DNA of 64,000 nt from Mya arenaria (lineage: Eukaryota; Mollusca; Bivalvia; Myida; Myidae). Positions 13,343 to 25,149 of the stretch are shown piece by piece; position 1 is the first letter of the stretch; each line of letters starts with the position of its first letter. The position numbers and the translations under genes were made by a program. The stretch lies in assembly GCF_026914265.1 (NCBI RefSeq), contig NC_069129.1, positions 75,338,049 through 75,402,048 of the forward strand, given 5' to 3'. Below the pieces are notes generated by a model. That model was not told where the DNA came from and did no database searches. It saw only the letters and a program-made list of their open reading frames with translations.

Positions 13343-13717
13343 ATGTCTGAAAGCGAAGATATAAATTTGATCAGTTCTTTGGTTAAACAATTGCAGTGGT
13401 ATTTTGACCAGCTGAAAAGGACTGTGGAATCTGAAACAAAATGGGTGGCGAAGACTGCTGGGAAAGAGCCTTCTTCTTTTCATAGTTTTCGGGGAGGTCT
13501 AGGCGGCGTATCTCTGGCAGAAGGACGTTTTGTGCAGGGTGGAACAATCACCTTTTTCAATTGCGGCTCAGAGGGGTACTTCGCTAGCGGATGTGCCGCA
13601 GATCTGCAAGGAACCACCTTCATGGGCATCGGGCGTGGCCGAGGAGTTACCATACCGGTGGCAGCAACAGCCTCTCCACGGACGCAGCTGTTCGTTCCAG
13701 CCAATGGCGGACAGTGA
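13343..13717 (+). CDS. Gag-like protein with degenerate zinc knuckle
   Basis: This 124-residue frame starts at an ATG inside the A repeat; the second A copy repeats the ATG and the first codons. It has an acidic/amphipathic N terminus (residues 1-35) and a Gly/Ser-rich middle. FNCGSEGYFASGC at about 72-84 matches the CCHC knuckle spacing C-x2-C-x4-H-x4-C, but the first Cys is Phe and the His is Tyr. A GIGRGRG patch (about 95-101) follows, then a Pro/Ala/Thr tail. Known: small knuckle plus RGRG tails are common in gag proteins of DIRS-like elements. Both altered ligands argue that zinc binding is lost. The local base composition is GC-richer than the surroundings. Host origin is not excluded but unlikely given the repeats. 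Confidence 0.5.
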   Translation: MSESEDINLISSLVKQLQWYFDQLKRTVESETKWVAKTAGKEPSSFHSFRGGLGGVSLAEGRFVQGGTITFFNCGSEGYFASGCAADLQGTTFMGIGRGRGVTIPVAATASPRTQLFVPANGGQ

Positions 13718-14438
13718 TTATGATAAGTACTGGTTATTATCAAAAAAAAAATTGTTTGAAATAGACTGAACTGCAGATTTTTTTCTGAATATTTTGAAAA
13801 CTCGGTTGATATTTCACAACATTCTGGAAAGATACTTTAAAGGCTGATTATGAAATTTTGTCTTTATAGAAAATGTATACGTCTTATCTTTCATTATCAA
13901 ACCACTAAGTTTTATTATAAAAAACAATCAATCAACATTACGAAATAATGAGTTTTGTATCTTTAGCAATTCATGATTTGATTCAGAAAAAGTGTGCTTA
14001 TAAAGTACCTTTCATTCCACATAATGTCAATGCGTGTGATATATTTTCAAGGTGAGACTAAAGGCGTTTTATTGAAAGGTGTATTGATACATAGAACACA
14101 AAATTCGTTGATCGATAAGTTAAGTATAATTGTTGATTATGATGATTATGTGACTTTTTTAATTATTTCAATACATTGTATAAGCCGCATTATAAAGATA
14201 TATTTGCTTAAGATGCACTCTTACTCCAGATTACCAAAATTGATATAATTGTTTTGATATATCAAAAACGATGTTTGAATGTCGAAAACAATGTTTCTTT
14301 TGAAGGATACCGAGTTTAATTTGAAAAGAAATGAGGATAACACATGGTATTTCTACTCTATGAGATGATAGTAGACCACAGTAAATCTTTAAGCATTCAC
14401 CAATCATTTAATATTTTTGCGTTTAAAGCTTAAGTTTA

Positions 14439-14780
14439 GATAACTTTGGATATAGGCCTTTTTGCGATATTAAGCTTGGATATCCAAGGATGAAGGCCCA
14501 TTAGTGATATCTTGCTTCGTCTAGAGACCATTTTGTGATATGTTGCCAATATAACTAAAGCTAGAGGCCCATTCAAGAAATTTAGCTTCGATAGCTAGGA
14601 GTAGATACCCTTTGTGATAGTAAGCTTTGATAACCAAGGATAGAGATATTTAGGTTTGATAGTTAGGTATAGAGACCTTTTAGTGATATTTCGGTTTGAT
14701 AGTTAGGTACAGAGATCTTCAAGTAAGTGATCTAGGTTAGATAGTTATGTAATGAGACACGTTTGTCATATTATGTAGGT
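14439..14780 (+). repeat. Degenerate ~40-bp minisatellite
   Basis: About eight diverged units run in tandem, each near 40 bp, of the form GATAGTTAGG, then TAGAGACC, then TTTTAGTGATATT, then GGTTT. The last units (14640-14740) are the most alike. It lies between the gag-like ORF and the B1 repeat of the split-repeat element. Confidence 0.65.
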
Positions 14781-15704
14781 TGAGAAGTGTCTTGAGGACT
14801 TTAATTTGGAACGGACACTGTTGAAGGTAATATTTACTTTTTATTGTATTTGTTACATATATTTATTTATCTGTTACATGAATAATAAGAATAGATATAG
14901 CCATAATTGATTGGATATTACCCTCTTTGTTTGTCTCGAAATGTTGACCAAATACATTGCCAATTCCTAAACTGTTTGTGTTGTTGTATTTTGAGATTAG
15001 TGAATAATTAGTTTACTCACGTATTGAGTGAATAAATACAATTATTCACGTTTTGAAAAATATAAACTTTATTGATTTCAGGAGATTGGTTCAAGTACGG
15101 GTAGTACTTCAGTACTTAGGTGGATTAGTTTGGCGGGACACTAGTAACATGATTTCCTCGTGTTTTTGTGGGTATATTGGGAAAACGATTTTGTTTTTGT
15201 CACTCGAGGTTTTGTATTTGGTGAAATAAGAAGTTATTTTGAAATGTCTGAAAGCGAAGATATAAATTCGATAATATTTCCCGCCCATCCCATCCCTATT
15301 TTTAGGTTGATTTTCCTGTTACATGTGCTCTATTAACATGCATATTTATTTTCATTTACAGAATTCCACTGTTTGATTGCCTAACGTAAGTCAGTAACGT
15401 ATTTGTTACTTTTATGATTTAAGATTTACCGTATGTTTAGTTTCGTTCCAATTGTTTCATGATGTTTTCGAAGATACCAGTCATTATTGATGTTGCTGAC
15501 TCTTAAGGACGGACGTGGCCACGATTTACCAAGGTTACGATCCAGATGTGCTCAGACGCTATAACCAATCTTCCAGCATCCGAATACTGCCTTTTCCTGT
15601 GTACATGTTCACCAAATATATTGCCAATTCCTAAACTGTTTGTGTTGTTGTATTTTGAGATTAGTGAATAATTAGTTTACTCACGTATTGAGTGAGTAAA
15701 CACA

Positions 15705-16324
15705 GATTTTTATATATCAAAAGAAATGCTTAGTCTGAAGTTTATAAAGATGCATGTTGTAGTTATGAAAACCGTGGTACAACATTGCTTTCCAAGATGA
15801 TGTCCAACACGGCCGCTAAAATTAATGCGAAGCTTCAACTATTGCCTACATATTCATAATAACTATAAAATGCAATTACTACAGTCCGAACAATATAATA
15901 AGATGCATTTATGCATACAATTATGCTTATTGCATGAGTGATCAAGTTCTGAATATGACCAGACTATCAAGGGAGGTGGACTATCTACAGGGCTTATTTA
16001 CAGCAAAATTTTCGAGTGGCAAGTTTAACGATATCTGACTGGACTACACTCTGAAAGCTACAGAAAATAGTTTTAAAGGACACATGCGGAATCATTGGTC
16101 TAAGATTTAAAGAAGGTGCTTTGGCACAATGGTTTCTATTAGCGTCATTAGCATCCAGATACTCAACTATGTGCCACAATAATTTCTGTCATCAAATTAA
16201 AAGAATGGACCACATCATGCAGGCACCAAAGCGAAAAATAAACTATAATAAAAACGTGAACACAATTGTATAATTGTTGACAGTTCGTTTGGTTAAGACA
16301 AAACGTTTACTGGAAGCGGCGTGT
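15705..16324. other. Non-coding stretch before the BEL/Pao relic
   Basis: No recognisable coding sequence. Part of it may be decayed BEL/Pao pol upstream of the readable reverse-transcriptase end, but I could not align any motif. Confidence 0.4.
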
Positions 16325-17610
16325 TGTCGGAAATCAAAAGCATATATGAGCCCTAAGGCTTAATTGCTCTTGTAGTAGTGCCAGGAAGACTCGTTCTCAA
16401 AGAACTTATGCAAAAGGCGATTGATTGGGATAAACCTCTCTCGGACACCAAAAAGACGCAATGGGAAAACTTAAAAGTATCTACCGAGAGTTTACAGAAC
16501 ATAGAAACATGGGATGTACTTACCTGTTTCTCTGAGGGTTACCAGGAGAAAGGAGCTGCTACAAGTTAACTCCTATGCTTCAGAAAAGCTATTGCTGCAG
16601 CTGTCTACTTGTTTGCGATGTCAGATGATGGTACATGGTCTCATTATTTTGTTCTTGGAAAAGCCAAGGTTGCTCCAAAAGGTGAACCTAACATTTCCCA
16701 GATTGGAACTTTGTGCGGCAGTTTTGGCTGTAGAAGTATTTGATATGGTTTCTGTAAATTTGTCCGTCCACTTTGATAGTGTCTCATTTTTCACTGACAG
16801 CAAGGTTGTTCTCGTATACATTCAAAACAAGACTCGTTGACATATGTTGGCAAAAGCGTTGACAGGATTCTCAGAATCTGAGAGTTGTTTTTATAGCAAA
16901 ACTTCTAGAAACCCTGTGGACTGTGCTACTACAAACTTTGAGACTTCAGGAAAAGTTGATAGTCTATAGCTTCGTGGTCCAGTTAAAACAATGTTAAACA
17001 AGAAGATGTACAGGAATGCTTTCCTTTGATAAATCCTGATGTTGACAAAGACGTTCGTGCTGAAGTGAACACCTTCGTCACTACCACTGAAAATGTTTCA
17101 TACAGTTCTGGATGGAGCAGACTAGTCGTTGTTATTGCTCTCTTGAAAAATGGGCTTGTTCTTATCCCAGTCGTATGTCTCCTAGTGTTCAAACTCGTGA
17201 CTTCACGATAGACACAGAAACGTTCATTTAACAGCAAGTACAGAAAAATGTAAATAAGGAAAGGTTAGATTGCTTCATAAACATTAGACCAATTCAGAAG
17301 GATAGTTCTATTATTGACATCGATACCTTTCTTGATTTGGATGTTTTTGAAGGTGGGTGTTAGGTTGAGAAAAAGTAACCTGTCGAGCCTTGAAAACATC
17401 CAGTGATTCTTCCCAGAAAATATCATATTTTAAAATTTAAAGAGTATTATTTTCATAATCATGGGAGAAATATAACCGAAAGAGCGCTACGGGCTGCCGG
17501 TCTCAGGGTTGTTGGTACCAAGAAGTTGGTTTCTTCCATAACATTTTGTGTTACATACAAACGATTGAGGGGGAAATTTGATCCCCCGAAAATGTCCGAC
17601 TTGGGAAGTT

Positions 17611-18698
17611 GTGTTTCGTATTTTCATAACAATTAAACAACTTCGTGAATAAAATACTGCACGAAAATAGAAAAAAAAATCGAATAAGGAACTAGTTCCC
17701 TATTCCTAATTCAAACTCGAATAAGGAATAAAACTTTTTAAGTAATTAATTTTTTTCAAGCAATTATGCATTGTCTATTCCAGAGAGTTTTAGTGCTTAA
17801 AGTGCTTTAAAAACGCTCAACAATCCGAATAAGTAACAGAATTTTCGAAAAATACTCAATTTCAAAGTGCTTAATTGGCTTATTTTATTACGAAATATCA
17901 AAAATTCATCTTATTAAACATTTTGAATTAATGCATTGACTTATTTAAAGCGATGGAGACTTTCAATTACTTTAAATTACCTAATTTCTTATTCGACTTA
18001 GTGTGCGTTATGAAGTACTTGGAACACTCCATCCCGCTCAATAAGACAACGCATTTATTCAAATTATTTAATAAGATCAATGTGCAATTGATATTTTGTC
18101 AACAAAATAGCATATGAAGCACTTTGAAATTCAGTATTTTTCGTAAATCCTGTTCTTTATTCGTTTTTATAGCACTTTAAGCGTTAAAACTCTCTTGAAT
18201 AGACAATGCAGTTCTTTAAAAAAAATATAAATACAAATTCTTCAAAGTTATTTTGTCGAAAAGTGATAAAACGAGCAAGTTAACTTTTTGAGGTTCTCAA
18301 GATTTCTGTTTCTTATTCGAAGGTTGGTACGTTATTAAAGCACTTTAAGTACTAACACTCTCTTGAATATACAATGCATTTCTATAAACTTTTTATGATG
18401 CCCACTTTTGCATAGTTACTTGATCAAAAAATGTCTTTCTTAAAAAATTGATAATTCACCGTTGCTGTTCTTCATTCCTTATTCGAATTATTGTGCGTTA
18501 TAAGTACTTGAAACACTCTATCCCTTTAAATAAGTTAATGCATTTATTCAAATTGTTTAATAAGATCAATTTTTGATATTTCGACAAAAAATGAGCAAAT
18601 TAAGCACTTTGATAACTAGTTCCTATTCCTTATTCGATTTTTTTCCGTGCATTATTTTATTTACAAAAATGTTTAATTGTTATGAAAATACGAAACAC
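17611..18698. mobile_element. ~1.09-kb foldback element inside the BEL/Pao relic
   Basis: The termini form ~85-bp inverted repeats: GTGTTTCGTATTTTCATAAC at 17611 against its complement ending at 18698. They continue through AATTAAACA, GCACGAAAA and TCGAATAAGGAA. The interior is itself an imperfect palindrome: the 17755-18000 block reappears inverted at about 18005-18220, with a third, direct-type copy at 18480-18620 (shared AAGTACTTG, TTTAATAAGATCAA, AAGCACTTTGA). It carries no coding sequence. The left end falls just after the integrase zinc-binding remnant (PKMSDL), so it interrupts or borders the decayed pol. Confidence 0.65.
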
Positions 18699-18935
18699 AT
18701 AACAAAGAAGTGATTTTATGCATATCTACAATTATTCATTTTGAATAAGGAATAAGAATATAGCTACCTATTCCTTATTTTAATAAGGAATAAGGTGTAA
18801 GGAACTAACGTATCGTCCATGTATTGTTTGAGCAGTGGAGGAGTTGTCTTCATAAATTGAGTATTTCTGTGTCGAAGATGTTACTTTCAAGAAGTTCCTT
18901 TCTGAAAAAGGTTGTCTGTGTTTGTTCATTTTTTC

Positions 18936-18948
18936 ACACTCACACACA

Positions 18949-19012
<64 letters not shown>

Positions 19013-19021
19013 CACACACAC
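18936..19021 (+). repeat. Compound (GCAC)n/(AC)n microsatellite
   Basis: (AC) units are followed by about thirteen CGCA units and then a pure (AC) run to 19021. The long open frames across it on both strands are simple-sequence artefacts. Confidence 0.95.
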
Positions 19022-19800
19022 TTGGGAGGCGTCTGGGAATGGATGATTATTAATGATTATCAGGACTATTTTTTAAATTTCATGCTGTTATGTGTTTCTG
19101 CTGGTGGCTTGTTACCTTGAAAGATAAAGAGGTTCATAGAAATAATTGGTCTCTTTGTGTTGTTTTGAGGGTGTTGCCAAGTTGTGATCAGAAGGTAAGA
19201 AAGGTAGAAGTAAAGACTTTCAACGAAGGCAGGTGTCAGACATATCTACGCCCTATTTCTGACTTTATTAAGCTGGTTTCAGGTGTAATGAGTGTACTGT
19301 GGCAACCCTTTAAGATATTTCTTTGAAAGAATCATGACATTCACACATGTTTTGATAGGAGACTGCATTGTGGAAATATTGATAAAAGATCATTGATCAA
19401 ATTTGTGCAAAGAACTTGAAAGGTTTGTAAGGACAATTATTAATTAATATTTTAATTCTTTTATACTTTCAGCTAATTGATACAGTGATATTTTCAAAAT
19501 ATCAGATGGAGGGGGGTATTGTGGACCATCAATCTCGGATACATTCAAAAGATATTTCATGCTATCGACGTTTAAGAATTCCGCCTGGACTAGTTTCAAA
19601 ATACATGTATTACCAATTGTGTGCTGAATTAGGGTTAGGTTTAAGGTTATTATGTATGCATATCCTTACCAAACTGATCCAGGTTTGTGACATTTACCTA
19701 TTTTATTTTACCCAATAGTGTTTAAACTTCATTAAGTATATATATTGATTTGCAAACAATGAGGGACAATTGTTTTGTCTTCGAGGTGATACAAAAATAA

Positions 19801-20210
19801 TCTATTTGACATTTTTCGACTAGTTTGTGATTTGTTACCTATTATAAGTATATTTGTTATTATACCATCGCATGTTGTTGTTTTACACAATGTTTCGGAC
19901 CATTAATGTTGCTACACACGTGTCAATTTTTATATGGATATACATACAAAAACATATTTATTTGCGTGACATATTTCGACTTTAATGCGCTTTCCTCTGC
20001 ATATTACGACCAGAAATGTTTTTGTTGTTTAGTCATCCATTTGATTGGTATAACTCCCTGTGATTGCAATTTGTTTGACAATCGAGTAATGTTTTGGTCG
20101 TGTCATTGAAGTTACTACTACTATCGTTCAAATTGGAACACGTACTATTCTAACCACCCTCTTTGTCAGTGTTGCCTCTGTCGTCTCTGATACCACTACC
20201 AACGCCGCTG
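19801..20210 (+). repeat. Dispersed repeat F, copy 1
   Basis: This stretch matches the reverse complement of 56015-56354. Shared landmarks in order are ATTTTTCGACTAGTT, CGCATGTTGTTGTTTTACAC, AATGTTTCGGACCATT, TTTCCTCTGCATAT, TACTACTACTATCGTTC and ACCAACGCCGCTG. Copy 1 has an extra ~60 bp near 20020-20090. No coding function is recognised. Confidence 0.75.
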
Positions 20211-20464
20211 ATAGTGCTATCGCCATAATCGTTACCTCGTATTCTCACAGTTCCTATCCGTCGGTTAAATAATTGAACAAGTAAACTATCTATTTCATCA
20301 ATGGCATACATAGAAATCTCTGGTATAGTGTAATCAGGTCGCGCTGCTCTTTCTTTTTGTCAGTATTAAATATCATATTATTTTATCTCATCCAAGTCTT
20401 CATCTGTTTCAACATCTATCAAATGTTCATTTATGTCCGCCGCTTTATTAGTATCTAATAACCC

Positions 20465-20602
20465 TTTCCCGCATGATTGTGCCAAATTGCCCCTTTATCT
20501 ATTCCCGCATGATTGTTCCAAATTGTCCCTTTATCGATTCCCGCATGATTGTTCCAAAATGTCCCTCTATCGATTCCCGCATGATTGTTCCAAAATGTGC
20601 CA
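20465..20602 (+). repeat. 36-bp minisatellite (about 3.8 copies)
   Basis: The GCATGATTGTTCCAAA unit recurs at 20471, 20507, 20543 and 20579, exactly 36 bp apart. Because 36 is 12 codons it yields a 12-residue periodic open frame, but there is no sign of a real gene around it. Confidence 0.9.
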
Positions 20603-20903
20603 TGCTTATTTACGGTCATTTATTAACATATTTGTTGCTTATTTTTTCGCAACAAATGCATTTTTGTGTAATATAAACATCGATAATTATATAAATAATG
20701 AAAAAAGATGATGTTACTATTCAAGATTTTCGGAAAATCGCGACTAAAAGAGACAGAGGTCAAACACGCCTAAAAAGTTCACAGCGTATGCTTGACGCGT
20801 GCATGTCTCGTTTTTTAATGGAAAATCCCCATACACGTCAGTAGCTATTTAAAACTACCAATAATTAATATCATATAAATATATCCTATTGATCACGCGC
20901 TAA

Positions 20904-21034
20904 TGACGTCACTTGTCATGGTTTAGAAATGTGTCAAAATGGCTGATTTACGATGTAGTAAACAAGAGTCTGACTTGAATAAACACATGTCATTTGTCAC
21001 TTCTGTTTCCAAAAATGGAATGTTAATCCGGTAA
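20904..21034 (+). promoter_or_regulatory. CRE palindrome followed by a short ATG frame (possible promoter/first exon)
   Basis: A perfect TGACGTCA lies at 20904-20911. An ATG in good context (caaaATGG, 20939) opens a 31-codon frame ending TAA at 21032. A weak donor-like CCG|GTAATA overlaps its end. No downstream exon was found, so a promoter role is only a possibility. Confidence 0.2.
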
Positions 21035-22844
21035 TAAAACTGTCCCCTTACGTCTGTTAATCAAAGTTAGTGTTTTGTTGTGAATACACGGATAATAAGA
21101 AAATATATGTGATATGACCCAGTTTGACAGCTGTTAAAACACGTGTTCTCTCGATCTCGATAAATACACAAGAATGTTGTCGTAATTGTCCATGCATTTC
21201 AGACCTCGATTTATTGCCTTGTGTTGACAGATTTCAATTATAATATTATTACGGAATCACTAAATTTAATTTAAATAGCGATTCTGACTATTAAAAATTC
21301 GAGTTGTTCGGCTTGTTGAGGGCAATATCTAGTACGTTCCCAAAGTTTTTAAAACTGTGCCAGTAGCAGACCCAGCCTTTTATTTTGATATTTACAATTA
21401 TTTTATTCAATTCATTTCAAAACAACAGGCATGCCAATTTTATTTATGAGAACAATGAATCTGAAATAACATTTGCTGTTTGCCCAATTCAATTTTGTTC
21501 ATTTTTTAACAATGCATGATTTCTGTGATTTGAATATTTGTTTATTGTCAAAACCTTTTTAGATTAAACTATGATCACTAGATTCGAAATTTAATACACT
21601 ACAAATACTAAATTCATTATTTGAATTTCTAACATTATTTTAATCAAAAGAAATAATACAAAATATTAAAGTTGTTATGCATAGGTGTCAATGGAAATAT
21701 GGTATAATATGAAATCAATTGAAACATCTTCAATTTTTCACAGGAGTTGTGTTTCTCTATAAATATTCAACCAAATAATTTAGACAACAGAATAAAAAAT
21801 TATACCACTGGATTGGAAATTCATTTACCTACAAACTTTATATTGAACCATAATTGATTAAACCAAAAGAAATACTAGAAAAATAAGTTAGAAATGCATG
21901 TGGCAATTTTTCAATATTCTCCAATAATCTCCTATGCAGTAGTGGTACTTAGAGGGGCTTATTATCTATTGGCTACTGGTTATCAATGTACTGATAAGCA
22001 ATGCAGTGGCTGGCCTAATATGGCTGATTTGACATGAGGGAAAGGGATAAACTACCAAAGTGCCTTACCAATTCTATGGTTGATATGTTGTTATGGTTGT
22101 CTCGATATTGTGTTATACCATCAAAGTCGATAACCTGATATCATTAGAATATATTATAGTAAGAAATATCTAAAAAGAAATCATATCCTAAAAGAAATGG
22201 ATATCTTACCGCCTCAGGTGACAATAATGCGTGAACTCGTGTGTATAAAATGAATTGGGAAGACATAATATGTCAACTATCGAATTGTTTTTTTAAAAGT
22301 GTTAAATATGTGGGTAAAATCACAAAACTCATAAAAAAACATTGTTGAAAAAAGGATAAATGCGAAAGTTATCCGAGGACATAAACATCACAAAGAGCTC
22401 GAAAAATGTCACAACGTTGCCTATATGTCGAACCCAAATTTAACATTGGTCGGGAAATCATAACTTGAAAACAATCGATGTCAGAACAAACGTTGCTTTA
22501 ATTTAAGCAATAAAAAAGGTTAAATAAATCACCAGCAAAACCAATTAGTCAACAGGATAATTTTAAAGACATTGAATCATTAAGTCGAATCAGTTTTAAA
22601 AGCTATAATCAATTTTATAAACTTATCAATCAGTCTTACACATTGTCTGTAAATGTACGAATTGAGCATAAGCAACTGTTCTAATTTATCAAAAACACGC
22701 TTGATAACCAGAAATCAAATATGGTTCACCGGTCCATAGCATGAAACTATATAGTGTACATTCGGTAACAAAGAAAGAGATGTGCGAAGTACTCTTGATG
22801 ACGATCAATTAAATATTATTCATAGCAGTCCAGTGACCCTGTGG
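21035..22844. other. AT-rich region, nothing supported
   Basis: I found no gene, array or strong palindrome. A faint relative of the degenerate AACTATAT...AAAGAAAGAG repeat lies near 22740-22790. Confidence 0.5.
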
Positions 22845-24799
22845 CTGAAAATGCAAATAAAGGAGAGAAAAATGCACTGAAATAATTCTTGCACATTTGT
22901 GTTGTTTGATATCTGCTGTGTGCGGAAAAAAGTGCAAAATGCTATTAAGTCACATCATAATGTTGTTAAACGTAATTTTGCATGTTAAAAATTTCTCTAT
23001 TTAATAGATATCATAAGCACCATAACATACCTAATATTAAGTCACATCATAATGTTGTTAAACGTGATACAGCATCAATGTTAAAAATTGATAACATAAG
23101 TATGAATTTCTAGAATTTGTCTTTATGAAATGTGTATTTAGCAATAAAATCCCCAAAACAACTCTATTTAATAGATATTATACAGCATCATAGCATACCT
23201 TATATTAAGTCACATCATAATAGCTCTATATAAAGGAGAAAAAAAATGCACTAAATTAATTTTGGCACATTTGTGTTGTTTGGTATCTGCTGTGTGTGGA
23301 CAAAAGTGAAAAATGCTATTTTTGGGGTACAAAAGTTAAAAATTGTAAACATAATTATGAATTTCTGGAATTTGTTTGTACCAAAAGTATACTTAGCAAT
23401 AAAAAACCGCAAAATACTCTATTTAATAGATATTATACAGCATCGTAACATACCTAATATTAAGTCACATCATAACGTTGTTAAACGTGATTTTGCACGT
23501 TAATTATTTTTGTTATTTGTCTTTATCAAAATATCATCTAGCAATAGAAATATCAGAATAACTATATTTGTTAGATAGTAAACAACACCATATCATATCT
23601 AATGTTTAGACTCATCATATTTTGTTAATTGGGATTTTTGTGGTAAAAAGTTAAAAAAATGTAAACAAAAGTATGAGTTTCTGGGATTTGTCTCTTTCAA
23701 AATTGGATCTAGCGATAGAAATATCAGAATAACTATACTAATTAGATATTGCACAACACCATAACATATCTAATGTTTAGACTCATTATAATTTATATTG
23801 TTAATTGTGATTTTAGGGGTAAAATGGTAAAAAAAGTAAAGTAAAGTATAAATTTCAGGGATTTGTCTCTATCAAAAATAGATATACATATATAAATATC
23901 AGACAAAAATATATGTATAAGATAGTTTACAGCAACATAACATATCTAATGTATAGACATATCATCTGTTGTGAAAAAGGAGGTAAAAAATTAAAATATG
24001 TAAGCAAAAGTATGAATTTCTGGTAATTGTCTACATTAAAATTCATTTTAGCAATAAACTGTATCTAATAGATAGTATCCGCACCATAAAATACCTTATA
24101 TATTGACACATCAACTTTAATGAAATATGAGTTTTGGGGACAAATGTTTGAAAATAAAATAAAGTGAGAATTTCCAAGAAATGGACGAAATTATACTGAA
24201 AGGGTACCTAAGTCACTGTATTAAACTGCTCTACAAAACAACTTAAGTTGCAGATTAACATAAAATGCAAAAGGTGATTATTTGGTTAAAGTGTTATATT
24301 CTATAAATAAATGAGCGTGAGAATTTTTTTAATTTGCCAAAAGTCATGATAGATTTTAGCGTTTACATATCAGAATGACTTTATCGTATATTCTTCTGGT
24401 AATTGTCTACATTGAAATTAATCTTAGCAATAAACACTATCTAATAGATAGTTTACGCACCATAAAATACCTTATATATTGACACATCATCTATAATGAA
24501 ATATGAGTTTTGGGGACAAATGTTTGAAAAATAAAAATAAAGTGGGAATTTCTTGAGTTTGCCAAGAACTGGACGAAATTAAACTGAAAGGGTACCTAAG
24601 TAACTGTATTAAACTTCTCTACAACAAACTTAAGTTGCAGATTATAATAAAATGAGAAATGTGATTATTTGGTTAAAGTGTTATATACTAACTATCAATG
24701 AGCGTGAGAATTGTTCGAATTTACCAAAAGTCATAATGAAATTTAGCGTTGACATATCAGCTCAGTTGAAATTATAAACAGAAGCTAAAATTTCTGGAA
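22845..24799 (+). repeat. Degenerate satellite-like tandem array (~170-bp basic unit)
   Basis: A motif of the type CACCATAACATACCTAATATTA recurs with changes near 23021, 23188, 23444, 23588, 23760, 23936, 24084 and 24461, each time between an ATTTAATAGATA-type box and a TATGAATTTCTGGAATTTGTC-type box. Spacing is mostly 145-176 bp, with longer gaps at 256 and 377. The last ~750 bp form a higher-order unit of about 375 bp present twice (24050-24400 and 24420-24775, both with GGGTACCTAAGT and AAACTTAAGTTGCAGATT or a close variant). The flanking repeats also share a ~60-bp AAATGCACT...TTTGTGTTGTTTG block (22870, 23250). Confidence 0.8.
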
Positions 24800-24810
24800 T
24801 AATAATAATA

Positions 24811-24855
<45 letters not shown>

Positions 24856-24857
24856 TA
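24800..24857 (+). repeat. (AAT)n/(ATT)n microsatellite
   Basis: Four AAT units run into a long ATT run, forming a self-complementary simple repeat at the edge of the satellite-like array. Confidence 0.95.
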
Positions 24858-25149
24858 AACTTATTCATCATTAGATGTATAATCAATCATGGCAAGGAAT
24901 TGAAGTCAACGTCATACAATGTTTAATATAACGGCGTCTCATTTTTCATCAAAACCAATGACGTTAATATAAACAGAAATATGATATATACACAACAAAT
25001 TGGACTAATAAACTTTTATATGATATTTAAACACGAGGACTTATTATTGTTATTGCGCAGATGCTCATGTGGAATGAGCATATGTTAATGTGAAGTCTGA
25101 ACGTGTTGGAGGTTTGACAAGTGGTCGGGGTATGAATAAGACTTTAAAT

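Larger units (their letters stand above)
13137..15704 (+). mobile_element. Element with split direct repeats (A1-gag-B1A2-B2), PAT/Ngaro-like and non-autonomous
   Basis: Seen: a ~231-bp block A occurs at 13137-13368 and again at 15038-15268, and a 100-bp block B at 14941-15040 and again at 15605-15704. Both are in direct orientation with few differences. B1 abuts A2 at about 15040. So the order is A1, internal region, B1A2, unique stretch, B2. Known: in PAT- and Ngaro-type tyrosine-recombinase retrotransposons the internal B1A2 copy equals the junction of a circularised element. The internal region holds only a gag-like ORF and a degenerate minisatellite. No reverse transcriptase, RNase H or tyrosine recombinase is visible, so it would be a non-autonomous deletion derivative. 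Ordinary segmental duplication is the alternative. Confidence 0.55.
16325..19310 (+). pseudogene. BEL/Pao LTR-retrotransposon pol relic
   Basis: Seen in order: the end of the reverse transcriptase (GLIALVVVPGRLVLKELMQK, 16355-16415, with WDKPLS). Then RNase H (SDDG..W, VLGKAKVAPKGEP, FPRLELCAAVLAVEVFD, FFTDSKVVLVYIQNKTR) to about 16840. Then a connector (INPDVDKDVRAEVN, about 17025-17115). Then integrase zinc-binding-like sequence (ILPRKYHILK, HNHGRNITERALRAAGL, CVTYKRLRGKF, 17405-17600). After an interruption, the C-terminal tail (LKDKEVHRNNW, QKVRKVEVKTFNEGR, TYLRPISDFIKLV, 19110-19285). Stops and frameshifts break the frame throughout, for example TAA in the first segment and a frame change near 16560. 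The catalytic integrase core is missing and no LTRs were found. Family assignment rests on motif style. Confidence 0.75.

Noticed and set aside
13480..13743. 87-residue minus-strand frame opposite the gag-like ORF
   Set aside because: It is a shadow of the plus-strand frame, whose CCHC-like spacing and ATG position are more convincing.
18780..19120. Open frames across the AC/GCAC run on both strands
   Set aside because: They are produced by simple-sequence repetition; no motif or splice context.
22845..24799. CRISPR-like regular repeats
   Set aside because: Units are long, diverged and without unique spacers; this is a eukaryotic satellite-type array.
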